Assembly (NCBI GenBank): GCA_019313725.1
Contig: JAFDAT010000037.1
Location: forward strand, 1 to 14,609
Direction of reading: 5' to 3'
DNA: 14,609 bases
Origin: Deltaproteobacteria bacterium
GTDB lineage: Bacteria > Desulfobacterota > Desulfobacteria > Desulfobacterales > B30-G6
Shown piece after piece: positions 6,913 to 13,341 of the stretch (positions are counted from its first letter, which is position 1; each line of letters opens with the position of its first letter). The position numbers were made by a program, and so were the translations under genes. The notes beneath the pieces are model-generated. The model was not told the DNA's origin. It ran no database searches and saw only the letters and a program-made list of their open reading frames with translations.

Positions 6913-7682
6913 ATGCACACATTAACGTTGGCGGCAACCGGCTGGAAGTCAGGTGGCACGGGCCGCGTCCGCAAGAAGCCCTGACCCTGGTGTTTCTGCA
7001 CGAAGGCCTGGGATGTGTGGCCATGTGGCGCGATTTCCCGGCTGAACTGGCAGCGGCCACCGGTTGTGGTGCCCTGGTTTACAGCCGTCTGGGCTATGGC
7101 CGATCAGATGCATGCTCACTTCCCCGGCCGGTGAGTTTCATGCACGCAGAGGGCCTGAATGGGCTGCCTGAACTGCTGGCGACAGCAGGGATCAAGGATT
7201 GTATTCTCATCGGGCACTCTGACGGTGGTTCCATCGGTATCATCTATGCAGGTGGAACCCCGGCACTGCCGTTGAGGGGAATGATCACCGAGGCTGCCCA
7301 CGTATACTGCGAAGCAATATCCATCCGGTCCATCCGTGAGGCGCGCGAACGATATGTAAAAGGGGGCTTGCGGAAAAATCTTGAAAAGTACCACGGTCCC
7401 AACACCGACTGTGCCTTCTGGGGGTGGAACGGTGCCTGGCTGCACCCTGATTTCAAGCGGTGGAACCTGGAGGAATACCTTCCAAACATACATGTCCCTT
7501 GGCTGGCCATCCAGGGAGAGGATGATCCGTACGGAACCCCGGCCCAAGTTGAAGCTATTGTGAAGCAGACCGGCGGGGAGACAAAAGCCCTGATGCTTTC
7601 CAACTGCGGCCATGCACCCCACATCAGTCAGTCTGAGGCCACCTTTCAGGCTATGAAGGATTTCATCTTAAAGTTAAAATGA
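6909..7682 (+). CDS. Alpha/beta-hydrolase fold enzyme
   Basis: A 257-residue cytoplasmic alpha/beta hydrolase. The oxyanion segment FLHEGLG (29-35), the nucleophile elbow GHSDGGS with Ser104, the acid at Asp205/Asp206 in QGEDDPYGT, and His235 in NCGHAPH make a complete Ser-Asp-His triad. Spacing and length fit esterases and C-C bond hydrolases of the family; the substrate cannot be told. Trp and Tyr residues in the cap region (about 130-180, with CAFWGWNGAW) are notable. Its ATG overlaps the stop of the exported protein (ATGA), making it the last gene of the run. A hairpin with a T-run at 7734-7764 follows and probably terminates the transcript. Confidence 0.88.
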   Translation: MNAHINVGGNRLEVRWHGPRPQEALTLVFLHEGLGCVAMWRDFPAELAAATGCGALVYSRLGYGRSDACSLPRPVSFMHAEGLNGLPELLATAGIKDCILIGHSDGGSIGIIYAGGTPALPLRGMITEAAHVYCEAISIRSIREARERYVKGGLRKNLEKYHGPNTDCAFWGWNGAWLHPDFKRWNLEEYLPNIHVPWLAIQGEDDPYGTPAQVEAIVKQTGGETKALMLSNCGHAPHISQSEATFQAMKDFILKLK

Positions 7683-7733
7683 GCGCTTAAAATTGATGCT
7701 TTCGTAAAAAGTTTTAAAACGTTCTTTAGCGTC

Positions 7734-7764
7734 ATTCCTGCGAAGGTGGGAATTCAGTTTTTTT
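7734..7764 (+). terminator. Hairpin plus T-run ending the 4.6-7.7 kb operon
   Basis: ATTCCT (7734-7739) pairs with GGGAAT (7748-7753) with one G-T pair, and seven T follow at 7758-7764. The core CGTCATTCCTGCGAAGG resembles a widespread proteobacterial dispersed repeat (ATTCCCGCGAAAGCGGGAAT type). A repeat copy may therefore double as the terminator between the hydrolase and the convergent hipA; the T-run overlaps the hipA stop codon. Stem strength is modest. Confidence 0.5.
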
Positions 7765-8977
7765 AAATATATTTGGAGAGACTTAATCTGCGTATATGTT
7801 TATTGATGCGTTCAATAATGTCTTTGGGTAATTCATAGTGCAAACGATGGGTTTCCCAGACGGATATCACCGTATCAATCGCCTCTCTCATTGTCTTAAC
7901 GACTAGAAATGCCGGGAGTTCTGCTTTTTCCGCCAATTGTTTGAAATGTTTATCGGTGATTTCTTCGAATTTCTTTGTGTGTGATAATGTCAGTGCCAAT
8001 GTGTCATTCGGGATATACGGGATCGTTGAAATAAAATCATAGGCGGGGGATAGCGTTGGCGTAATGCCATCGCGATAGATAAATGACCAGTTTTTCAGAT
8101 GCATATCACCATTTCCAATGATGATGGTGAAAACCAGGCGTCGAATAAAGTCAACCAGGCCTTCTTCCCCTGTTAGTGTCCACAACATATTAGCGATATT
8201 CAGATAGCTGACTTTTCCATATTTATTTTTCGGATATTGGCTATATACTTGCGCAAAATCCTCGATATGGATACGTGAGCCATTTTCTTTTCTATCAAAT
8301 CTTTTCACTGCCAGTGCATTCTTACCTGAAAAAATGCCTAAATCAGGTAAATTATGAATCTTGTCCAGTGGTATGAGATTGGTTTCAGGCACAGGGATGC
8401 CTGCTTCACCGGCCAGGTGAAGCATTGACCATTCGTTCTCGGGGATCTGTGTAAAACTTTGTGAAGGTAATTTTACAATCCAGTCACCCCCGACACCTTT
8501 TGCCGGGATGGTCAATCCACCCTTTGACTCCGATATTGCCGAAAATTTAAGCTGCACACCTGCCAGAGAGAATCTGTAAGGTTGTTCTCCCTTTATTGTT
8601 GCAGTTTCTCCTTTATTTTCTACTGCATGCCGGATGCTATCATCTGATTTGACTATGACTGCACCGGCGAGGTCATCACCAAGCAACTGCAGTAGCATGT
8701 ATTCACGTTCCGGTTTTACGCCTCCACGTTCCGCCAGGTAGGTCCTCAGATGACCTTCGGGCAAAAGATTAGAAAAAAAGGGATGCAGTTTCATCCGTGT
8801 CGGCCTGAACTCAGTAATCAGTTCACCGGCCATATTGATAAAGGCTTGGCTGAGTGCCGGTCTTCGGGTCTTGGTGATGTAATCTTCACGAAAGGAGAAG
8901 ATTGTTCGGTCACTTTCAAGCAGTGTTAGAGTCCCTACCCGGCTTTCACCCAACGATATTTCCAGTTCACCTTTCAT
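7763..8977 (-). CDS. hipA: HipA family Ser/Thr kinase toxin
   Basis: A 404-residue full-length HipA-type protein. In Escherichia coli, HipA phosphorylates glutamyl-tRNA synthetase and causes growth arrest and persistence; targets of other family members differ. The N-terminal couple-HipA domain spans about 1-105. The flexible P-loop region YRFSLAGVQLKFSA (134-147) includes Ser137, which aligns with the autophosphorylated Ser of E. coli HipA. Next come WIVKLPS (166-172), AVKRFDR (223-229), the catalytic loop GNGDMHLKN with Asp291 and Asn296, and the metal-binding Asp314 in AYDFIS. All kinase residues look intact. The start overlaps the hipB stop (ATGA, 8974-8977), as usual for the pair, with the antitoxin first. 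The pair is more AT-rich than the genes before it, suggesting acquisition. Confidence 0.93.
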   Translation of the reverse strand: MKGELEISLGESRVGTLTLLESDRTIFSFREDYITKTRRPALSQAFINMAGELITEFRPTRMKLHPFFSNLLPEGHLRTYLAERGGVKPEREYMLLQLLGDDLAGAVIVKSDDSIRHAVENKGETATIKGEQPYRFSLAGVQLKFSAISESKGGLTIPAKGVGGDWIVKLPSQSFTQIPENEWSMLHLAGEAGIPVPETNLIPLDKIHNLPDLGIFSGKNALAVKRFDRKENGSRIHIEDFAQVYSQYPKNKYGKVSYLNIANMLWTLTGEEGLVDFIRRLVFTIIIGNGDMHLKNWSFIYRDGITPTLSPAYDFISTIPYIPNDTLALTLSHTKKFEEITDKHFKQLAEKAELPAFLVVKTMREAIDTVISVWETHRLHYELPKDIIERINKHIRRLSLSKYI

Positions 8978-9243
8978 CCTTCATCCGGTTTCCACATGGG
9001 ATCCTGCTCATGCCCGCCGTCTATCATTGTCCTGATGACAGGTGCCAGCCTTCTGGGGACAAGCATTAATTCACGGTCAACAATCCGTGCCATGTCAATA
9101 ACAGTTGATAGACGGGGATTGGTTTCTTCCCGTTCAATTTTAGAGATATGGCTTTGGGGCAGGCCAAGCTTATTGCCAAACTCGGATTGATTCAGCCCTT
9201 TTTCTTGTCTGGCAATTTTCAATTCTTTTAATATTGTATTCAT
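8974..9243 (-). CDS. hipB: HipB family XRE antitoxin / repressor
   Basis: An 89-residue XRE/Cro-type DNA-binding protein. The helix-turn-helix spans about residues 6-60: IARQEKGLNQSEFGNKLGLP, then QSHISKIEREETNPRLSTVI. The C-terminal tail ends DPMWKPDEG; a Trp in this tail contacts HipA in E. coli, and one is present here. It should neutralise HipA and repress the pair's own promoter. The ATG at 9241-9243 has no recognisable ribosome-binding site upstream; the sequence before it is almost pure A/T. Overlap with hipA is 4 bases. Confidence 0.9.
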   Translation of the reverse strand: MNTILKELKIARQEKGLNQSEFGNKLGLPQSHISKIEREETNPRLSTVIDMARIVDRELMLVPRRLAPVIRTMIDGGHEQDPMWKPDEG

Positions 9244-9246
9244 AAA

Positions 9247-9300
9247 TATATGCTATTATATATATATTAATGAGTCAATATGTTTTTATATATATTACAA
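9247..9300 (-). promoter_or_regulatory. Probable hipBA promoter with AT-rich repeat operators
   Basis: On the minus strand TTGACT (9273-9278) is a good -35. A TAGCAT at 9250-9255, 17 bases downstream, is a fair -10 and would put the transcript start almost at the hipB ATG. Two TAATATATATA tracts, at 9259-9269 and 9287-9297, flank the -35. Each is nearly self-complementary and they sit 28 bases apart, a plausible HipB operator pair. AT-rich sequence makes chance matches likely. Confidence 0.4.
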
Positions 9301-9466
9301 CGGAACTATTATGGGAATGCATACCAAGGAAAATTCTGGTAATTTTCACGCAGTGAAATACACTTTTAAATCGAAGACCACCACGAGGGAGTATTTTTTC
9401 AATGGCCATTCAGAAGCATAACCGCAGTTCTATTCAATAAAGAATAAGACACAGGTGGTCATTGAT

Positions 9467-9967
9467 TTAAAAGGGCCAGAAGCTGTTGTCATGCCAGATC
9501 GTCTCGGTAACCTCTTTGTCGATTCTGGCCAGGTATTCGAGGTGTTCGGTTTCCCATTCGGCAAGCCATTCGTAAAGGGCTTTTTCCTCCGGGTCGTCGG
9601 CTTCTTCGGATCTTTTAGAATACAGCGCTATGGCCCGTTCTTCCATGCCCATGGCGGCGGAGATGGCGGCAGATTCAAAGCCGGCGGCGGCGATACTCTC
9701 CTTCAACTCCGGGGTCAGCACGGCGGCGGCCACTTTTTCCTGGGACCCATCCAGGGCGCGGGGGGTGAATTTTCCATTCTGCTTGTAGGCGCGGTACTGT
9801 TCGGACAGTATCTCCACATGACTGACTTCATCTTCAGCCATCTTTTCAAAAAAATCTTTTACGACTTGTTTTTCAGTATTTTCGGCGGCTTTTTTATAAA
9901 AAGCCTTGCCGCGGATTTCTAACAATAGCGCACTCTTCAGTATTTCCAATGTGTTGGACTCGGACAT
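9467..9967 (-). CDS. Rubrerythrin-like diiron (ferritin-like) protein
   Basis: A 166-residue four-helix ferritin-like protein without a rubredoxin domain. Iron ligands typical of the family are visible: Glu17 in LLLEIRGKAFY, E47-x-x-H50 in EDEVSHVEIL, Glu109/110 in MGMEERAI and E139-x-x-H142 in EWETEHLEYL. Such proteins handle iron or reduce peroxide in the cytoplasm, often in anaerobes. The start is moved to Met at 9965-9967: a strong GGGAGGT lies 5 bases upstream and would otherwise be coding. The open frame extends ten codons further, to 9997. The C-terminus is aromatic (TIWHDNSFWPF). Transcribed divergently from the tetR-like gene; no terminator is clear after the stop. Confidence 0.85.
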   Translation of the reverse strand: MSESNTLEILKSALLLEIRGKAFYKKAAENTEKQVVKDFFEKMAEDEVSHVEILSEQYRAYKQNGKFTPRALDGSQEKVAAAVLTPELKESIAAAGFESAAISAAMGMEERAIALYSKRSEEADDPEEKALYEWLAEWETEHLEYLARIDKEVTETIWHDNSFWPF

Positions 9968-10043
9968 GTGACCTCCCATATTTTGATTGTTATCCATAAC
10001 CCGATATCGGATTTTAAATTAAATAGACGATTTTTTCCTGATG

Positions 10044-10066
10044 ATTGGATACGTTGAAGATCCAAT
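10044..10066. promoter_or_regulatory. Inverted repeat ATTGGAT-N9-ATCCAAT in the ferritin/tetR divergent gap
   Basis: Exact 7-base arms at 10044-10050 and 10060-10066 around ACGTTGAAG lie about 80-100 bases upstream of the diiron-protein start. The position suits an operator for the minus-strand gene. A separate 10-base palindrome CCGATATCGG is at 10001-10010, in the likely leader. The binding protein is unknown. Confidence 0.35.
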
Positions 10067-10120
10067 AATTTCAAGGTTTAATTTTATTGCTGGTACATTG
10101 AGAGTTAGACAATTTTCTAC

Positions 10121-10148
10121 TTGACATATGTCACCAGTCAGTGATATT
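10121..10148 (+). promoter_or_regulatory. Promoter of the tetR-like gene
   Basis: A perfect -35 TTGACA (10121-10126) is followed after 16 bases by GATATT (10143-10148), a 4/6 match to -10. Transcription would start near 10155, about 30 bases before the ATG at 10186. This argues against the upstream GTG at 10141 as the start. The operator-like repeat at 10129-10146 occupies the spacer. Confidence 0.55.
10129..10146. promoter_or_regulatory. Operator-like inverted repeat TGTCAC-N6-GTGATA (tetR)
   Basis: The arms match at 5 of 6 positions across a 6-base spacer. The same half-sites with the same spacing recur before the nitroreductase gene. It lies between the -35 and -10 of the tetR-like gene, where repressor binding would block transcription. 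Probable binding site of the encoded TetR protein. Confidence 0.6.
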
Positions 10149-10185
10149 GGTGTTCCCGTATTCAAAAAGACTTTTCAGAGAAAAA

Positions 10186-10812
10186 ATGGCCAAAATACAG
10201 CAATTGAAAATCAGGGACAGACAAATTACAAGCAGACGCTTGATCAGTGCCGTGGGAAGCCTTTTGGCAAAAAAAGGGTTTAAGGGTATTGGTGTGAATG
10301 CTGTAGCGAGAGAAGCCGGTGTTGATAAGGTATTAATTTATCGGTATTTTGGTGGACTGGAGGGGTTGATTGCAGCCTTTGGAAAGGAAGGGGACTTCTG
10401 GCCGTCTGCCCTGGAACTGGCCGGGGGTGACCTACAGAAATTTTCTCAAATGCCCCTGGATGAAAGATTATCAGTCTTTGCATCCAATTTTATCGACGCA
10501 CTTCGGAAAAGACCTTTGACGCAAGCCATTATGGCATGGGAAATTATTGAACCCAATGGCTTGACCGAGGAACTGGAGCGGATAAGAGAGCGAAGTATTA
10601 TAGAGTTTTTTCAAATGTTTTTTGTGAAAGATCAAATCAAAATCGATTTACAGGCAATTATTATGCTTATTGGGGCGGCCATCAGTTATCTGGTGTTACG
10701 TTCCAAAAACATCGATCTTTTCGGCGGGCTGGATCTTGGGTCTGAGCAGGGCTGGAAGCGTATAGAAAAAGCGATTGAAACCATTACCCGTGGTGTTTTG
10801 AATAACAAATAA
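10186..10812 (+). CDS. TetR family transcriptional regulator
   Basis: A 208-residue TetR-type regulator. The N-terminal DNA-binding domain covers about residues 12-62: RRLISAVGSLLAKKGFKGIG, then the helix-turn-helix VNAVAREAGVDKVLIYRYFGGLEGLIAAF, where the IYRYF motif is diagnostic. The rest is the helical ligand-binding and dimerisation domain, including a hydrophobic helix AIIMLIGAAISYLVL near 160-175; the ligand is unknown. The start at 10186 is chosen because AGAG lies 6 bases before it, and the alternative GTG at 10141 lies within the operator, upstream of the predicted transcript start. The nitroreductase gene follows after 56 bases, and both genes carry the same operator-like repeat, so this protein probably represses both. 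Confidence 0.88.
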   Translation: MAKIQQLKIRDRQITSRRLISAVGSLLAKKGFKGIGVNAVAREAGVDKVLIYRYFGGLEGLIAAFGKEGDFWPSALELAGGDLQKFSQMPLDERLSVFASNFIDALRKRPLTQAIMAWEIIEPNGLTEELERIRERSIIEFFQMFFVKDQIKIDLQAIIMLIGAAISYLVLRSKNIDLFGGLDLGSEQGWKRIEKAIETITRGVLNNK

Positions 10813-10832
10813 CATATATTTTTTTTTAACAA

Positions 10833-10850
10833 TGTCACTGTTTGGTGACA
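10833..10850. promoter_or_regulatory. Operator-like perfect inverted repeat TGTCAC-N6-GTGACA (nitroreductase)
   Basis: Exact 6-base arms with a 6-base spacer end 18 bases before the nitroreductase ATG. It matches the repeat in the tetR promoter in arms and spacing. A TATATT at 10815-10820 could be a -10 just upstream, but no good -35 is seen, so the gene may be read from its own weak promoter, from tetR, or both. Confidence 0.6.
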
Positions 10851-10868
10851 AAACAGAGGGGGCTTAAA

Positions 10869-11990
10869 ATGAACAGAAGGCGTTTTTTAAAAAAAAGTGT
10901 GGCGGCAACGACTGTCATCATGGGTTCAGGCCTTATGCTTTCATCCTGTAAAAAGAATTTAAGATCTGAGTTGATGGGTATTGATCGTTTATCAGACAAA
11001 TCAGATCAAATGGATCACGATGTTTATAAAATTTTATATTATGCCTCCTTAGCGCCCAGCGGGCATAACAGTCAGCCCTGGTTTGTTAAAATTATCAGCA
11101 AAACCCAATGGATCGTCGGCGCTGATGCTGACAGACGTCTTTCCCAAGTGGACGGGTCCAACAGGGAAGCTATGCTCTCTTTGGGTGCTTTTATTGAAAA
11201 TCTTGTCCAGGCGGCCAATGCGTTTGGCTATGCCGTGGAAACAAAGGTGATTGCCAAAGACAGGTTTGCGGCTGATGTTGTAAAGATAAACCTTTTAAAA
11301 TCAAAGGTATTGGAAATCCCGCTGCAGAGGATTCTCACCCGCAGAACAGTGAAAAGCCATTTTCAGTCAAAAGAACTTAGATTGTCAGATGTGAATGATT
11401 TTTTTCAATCTGTTGATGGCCATCTTTTTTATTTCCCAACCGGAACCGATCATGCCAAGCTGATGGATAAAGAGGCAGTGGATAATTATATTATTCAGTC
11501 GAATAATATAAATGCCATGGAAGAACTGGCTTTTTGGATCCGATTTAAAGACGACGATGCTAAAAAGTTTCGAGACGGTCTGACTGTTGACGGTATGGAA
11601 ATCACCGGGTTGGCCGGGTGGTATGTCCGCAATTTTATGGACAATAAAGATGTAATGACCCAATCTTTCAGTGATAAGGGCATCGAAAAAACAAAAGAAC
11701 AGGTCAAAGAAGGGGCAGGCTGGCTCGTAATCACCAGTGATGGTAATACCGTGAAAGATCTTATTGAAACGGGCAGAAGATTTCAAAGAATGGCATTGAC
11801 CGCGCGGGAAAAAATGATCGGTATTCATCCTATGACCCAGGCATTGGAAGAAAAACAGGGTCAGAAGAATATAACGGAAAATCATGAAGCAAGTATGATT
11901 CCCCAATTCATGCTCAGGGTCGGGTATTTGGACAAATATCCTGATCCGGTTTCACTGAGAAGGCCGGTAGAATGGTTTGTCAGAAGTTAA
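10869..11990 (+). CDS. Acg-like nitroreductase with Tat lipoprotein signal
   Basis: A 373-residue protein. The N-terminus MNRRRFLKKS is a twin-arginine export motif, followed by a hydrophobic stretch and a lipobox-like LSSC with Cys27, so it is probably exported folded and anchored as a lipoprotein. The nitroreductase-like body follows: YYASLAPSGHNSQPW (about 56-70), matching the FMN-binding opening of Acg-type proteins; TRRTVKSHF (about 157-165); and a late GRRFQRMALTAREKMIGIHP segment (about 299-318). Family members bind or may sequester flavin; the reaction is not established. The ATG at 10869 has GAGGGGG 6 bases upstream; the frame is open to a TTG at 10842, which lies within the operator. 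It is preceded by the TetR gene with a shared operator. Its stop overlaps that of the convergent ATPase gene by 3 bases. Confidence 0.82.
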   Translation: MNRRRFLKKSVAATTVIMGSGLMLSSCKKNLRSELMGIDRLSDKSDQMDHDVYKILYYASLAPSGHNSQPWFVKIISKTQWIVGADADRRLSQVDGSNREAMLSLGAFIENLVQAANAFGYAVETKVIAKDRFAADVVKINLLKSKVLEIPLQRILTRRTVKSHFQSKELRLSDVNDFFQSVDGHLFYFPTGTDHAKLMDKEAVDNYIIQSNNINAMEELAFWIRFKDDDAKKFRDGLTVDGMEITGLAGWYVRNFMDNKDVMTQSFSDKGIEKTKEQVKEGAGWLVITSDGNTVKDLIETGRRFQRMALTAREKMIGIHPMTQALEEKQGQKNITENHEASMIPQFMLRVGYLDKYPDPVSLRRPVEWFVRS

Positions 11991-13144
11991 AAATATACAG
12001 CCGGAATCTGGATAATTTTATCGGCTACTATTTCAATTTTTTCGGAATTATTTACGAAAAGCCCAAACCGAGCGCCTGTCTCTTTCAAAAAGGTCTTCAG
12101 TGGACCGAGCATTCGTTGATTAAGCTTTGTTCCTAACTTCACTTCGATGGGGATGAGTCCGAAAGGGCCATCAACAATCAGGTCAATTTCAGACTTATCA
12201 CGGGTTCTATAAAAATTAAAATCAATCCCGGCCTTTAAAGTGCACTGAAAACCTCTAATGATTTCCTCAATAACAAAGGATTCAAAAGAAGCTCCAGCCG
12301 CAGGATGAACCAGAAGTCGATCACGGTCATCAAGCTTTAAAAGGTGGTGGAGAATACCCTGATCCCGGAAAAAACCCTTAGGCATTTTCTGAACCTTCTT
12401 CAAACTGTTCTTCTCAAAGCTACGAAGGTTACGCCAAACAAAGGTGCCATGGAGAATTTCCAAATATTCTTTCGCTGTAACAGAACTTACTTCCAAAGCC
12501 CGGGCAATTACTGACTGGTTAATTATCTTTCCAGAATGATAGGAAAGGCTTTGAATGAAACGCCGAAAATTATGGGTGTTAATCCGTGGAAACAGGCGCT
12601 GAATATCCCTGCGGATATAATCGGCAAAATACTCATCCATCCACAGACCGTGAAAAAGTGGGTTTACCTGTCCTTTTATTCTTGGCTCAGGGTAGCCACC
12701 TAATAACCAATGTTCATAGATTTGAGAAATCGAAATATTGGTTTCTAGTTCAGATAACTGAGCCAAAGAAGTTGTGCTATCAATAAGAAGATTATAAATA
12801 GACGGCAATGGCTTTTCATAAAACTCCACCATTTTAAAAGGCCAAAGCTCTACGGTTGCAATCCTGCCGGCTAAACTCTCGGACAGACCTTTAACGATTT
12901 CAGGAGAGCTTGAACCCGTCAAAAGAAAGCGGCCATTTGCATTCCTGTCCTGATCAATAACATTTCGCAAAACTGTAAACAGATCTGGAAACTGCTGTGC
13001 CTCATCAATAATGGTCTTGTCCCTTTGCCGACTAAAGAACCCAAGGGGGTCGCTGGTAATCAGTTGATAGTCGTCAGGGCGTTCAAGATCATAATACTTC
13101 CAATTCAAAACGGGATGAGGCCGGGACTTCGACAGCTTTAACAT
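11987..13144 (-). pseudogene. AAA_14/DUF4143 ATPase, 5'-truncated, lacks P-loop
   Basis: A 385-residue open frame matching the AAA_14 plus DUF4143 family. Visible are YYDLERPDD (17-25), a Walker B-like TIIDEAQ (44-50), the sensor segment GRFLLTGSSSPE (71-82) and SLAGRIATVELWPF (90-103). A DUF4143 C-terminal part follows with RDQGILHHLLKL, ASFESFVIEE and a nuclease-like EIDLIVD...PIEVKLG (about 310-335). Full-length relatives carry about 50 more N-terminal residues with a Walker A GPRxxGKT. Here the first Met falls after that point. Upstream, the same frame is open only to a TGA near 13225 and contains no P-loop, and I saw none in the other upstream frames. No clear ribosome-binding site precedes the ATG. 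It is probably a decaying remnant; a P-loop-less protein with another role is the alternative. Confidence 0.7.
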
Positions 13145-13206
13145 GCTAATTTTCTCGCTAAATTTAAAGATTAGATGTTGATCGAATACCGGTATGAGGA
13201 TATTGT

Positions 13207-13341
13207 ATGAAAGGATTCCAACTCATTTTGACCATGAAATACACACCACACCAATACGACCCATTCTATTCACGTGTCGATTTGCCTGATTTTATTATAC
13301 CTTCAAATTGTAATTTTAAAACAAGGAGCGTCATATTATGA
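13207..13341 (+). CDS. Possible small ORF upstream of, and overlapping, the second PLP gene
   Basis: A 44-codon frame starts at ATG 13207 with GAGGA at 13196-13200 as a well-spaced binding site. Its TGA (13339-13341) overlaps the next gene's ATG (ATGA). An inner ATG at 13234 gives 35 codons. The encoded peptide is mixed, with DPFYSRVDLPDFIIPSN in the middle, and is not rich in Cys or Met as a sulfur-sensing leader might be. It could be a coupled small protein or a chance frame. No family recognised. Confidence 0.3.
   Translation: MKGFQLILTMKYTPHQYDPFYSRVDLPDFIIPSNCNFKTRSVIL

Noticed and set aside
9311..9421. 36-codon ORF (MGMHTKENSGNF...) between hipB and the diiron protein
   Set aside because: Only a weak GGAA before the ATG, no recognised family, short enough to arise by chance. 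Could be revisited if conserved.
9455..9922. 155-codon plus frame opposite the diiron protein
   Set aside because: Low-complexity Gly/Phe-rich translation typical of an antisense shadow; the minus frame has iron-binding ExxH motifs.
10141..10185. GTG start giving a 223-residue TetR protein
   Set aside because: The GTG lies inside the operator, upstream of the predicted transcript start, and lacks a binding site; ATG 10186 fits better.
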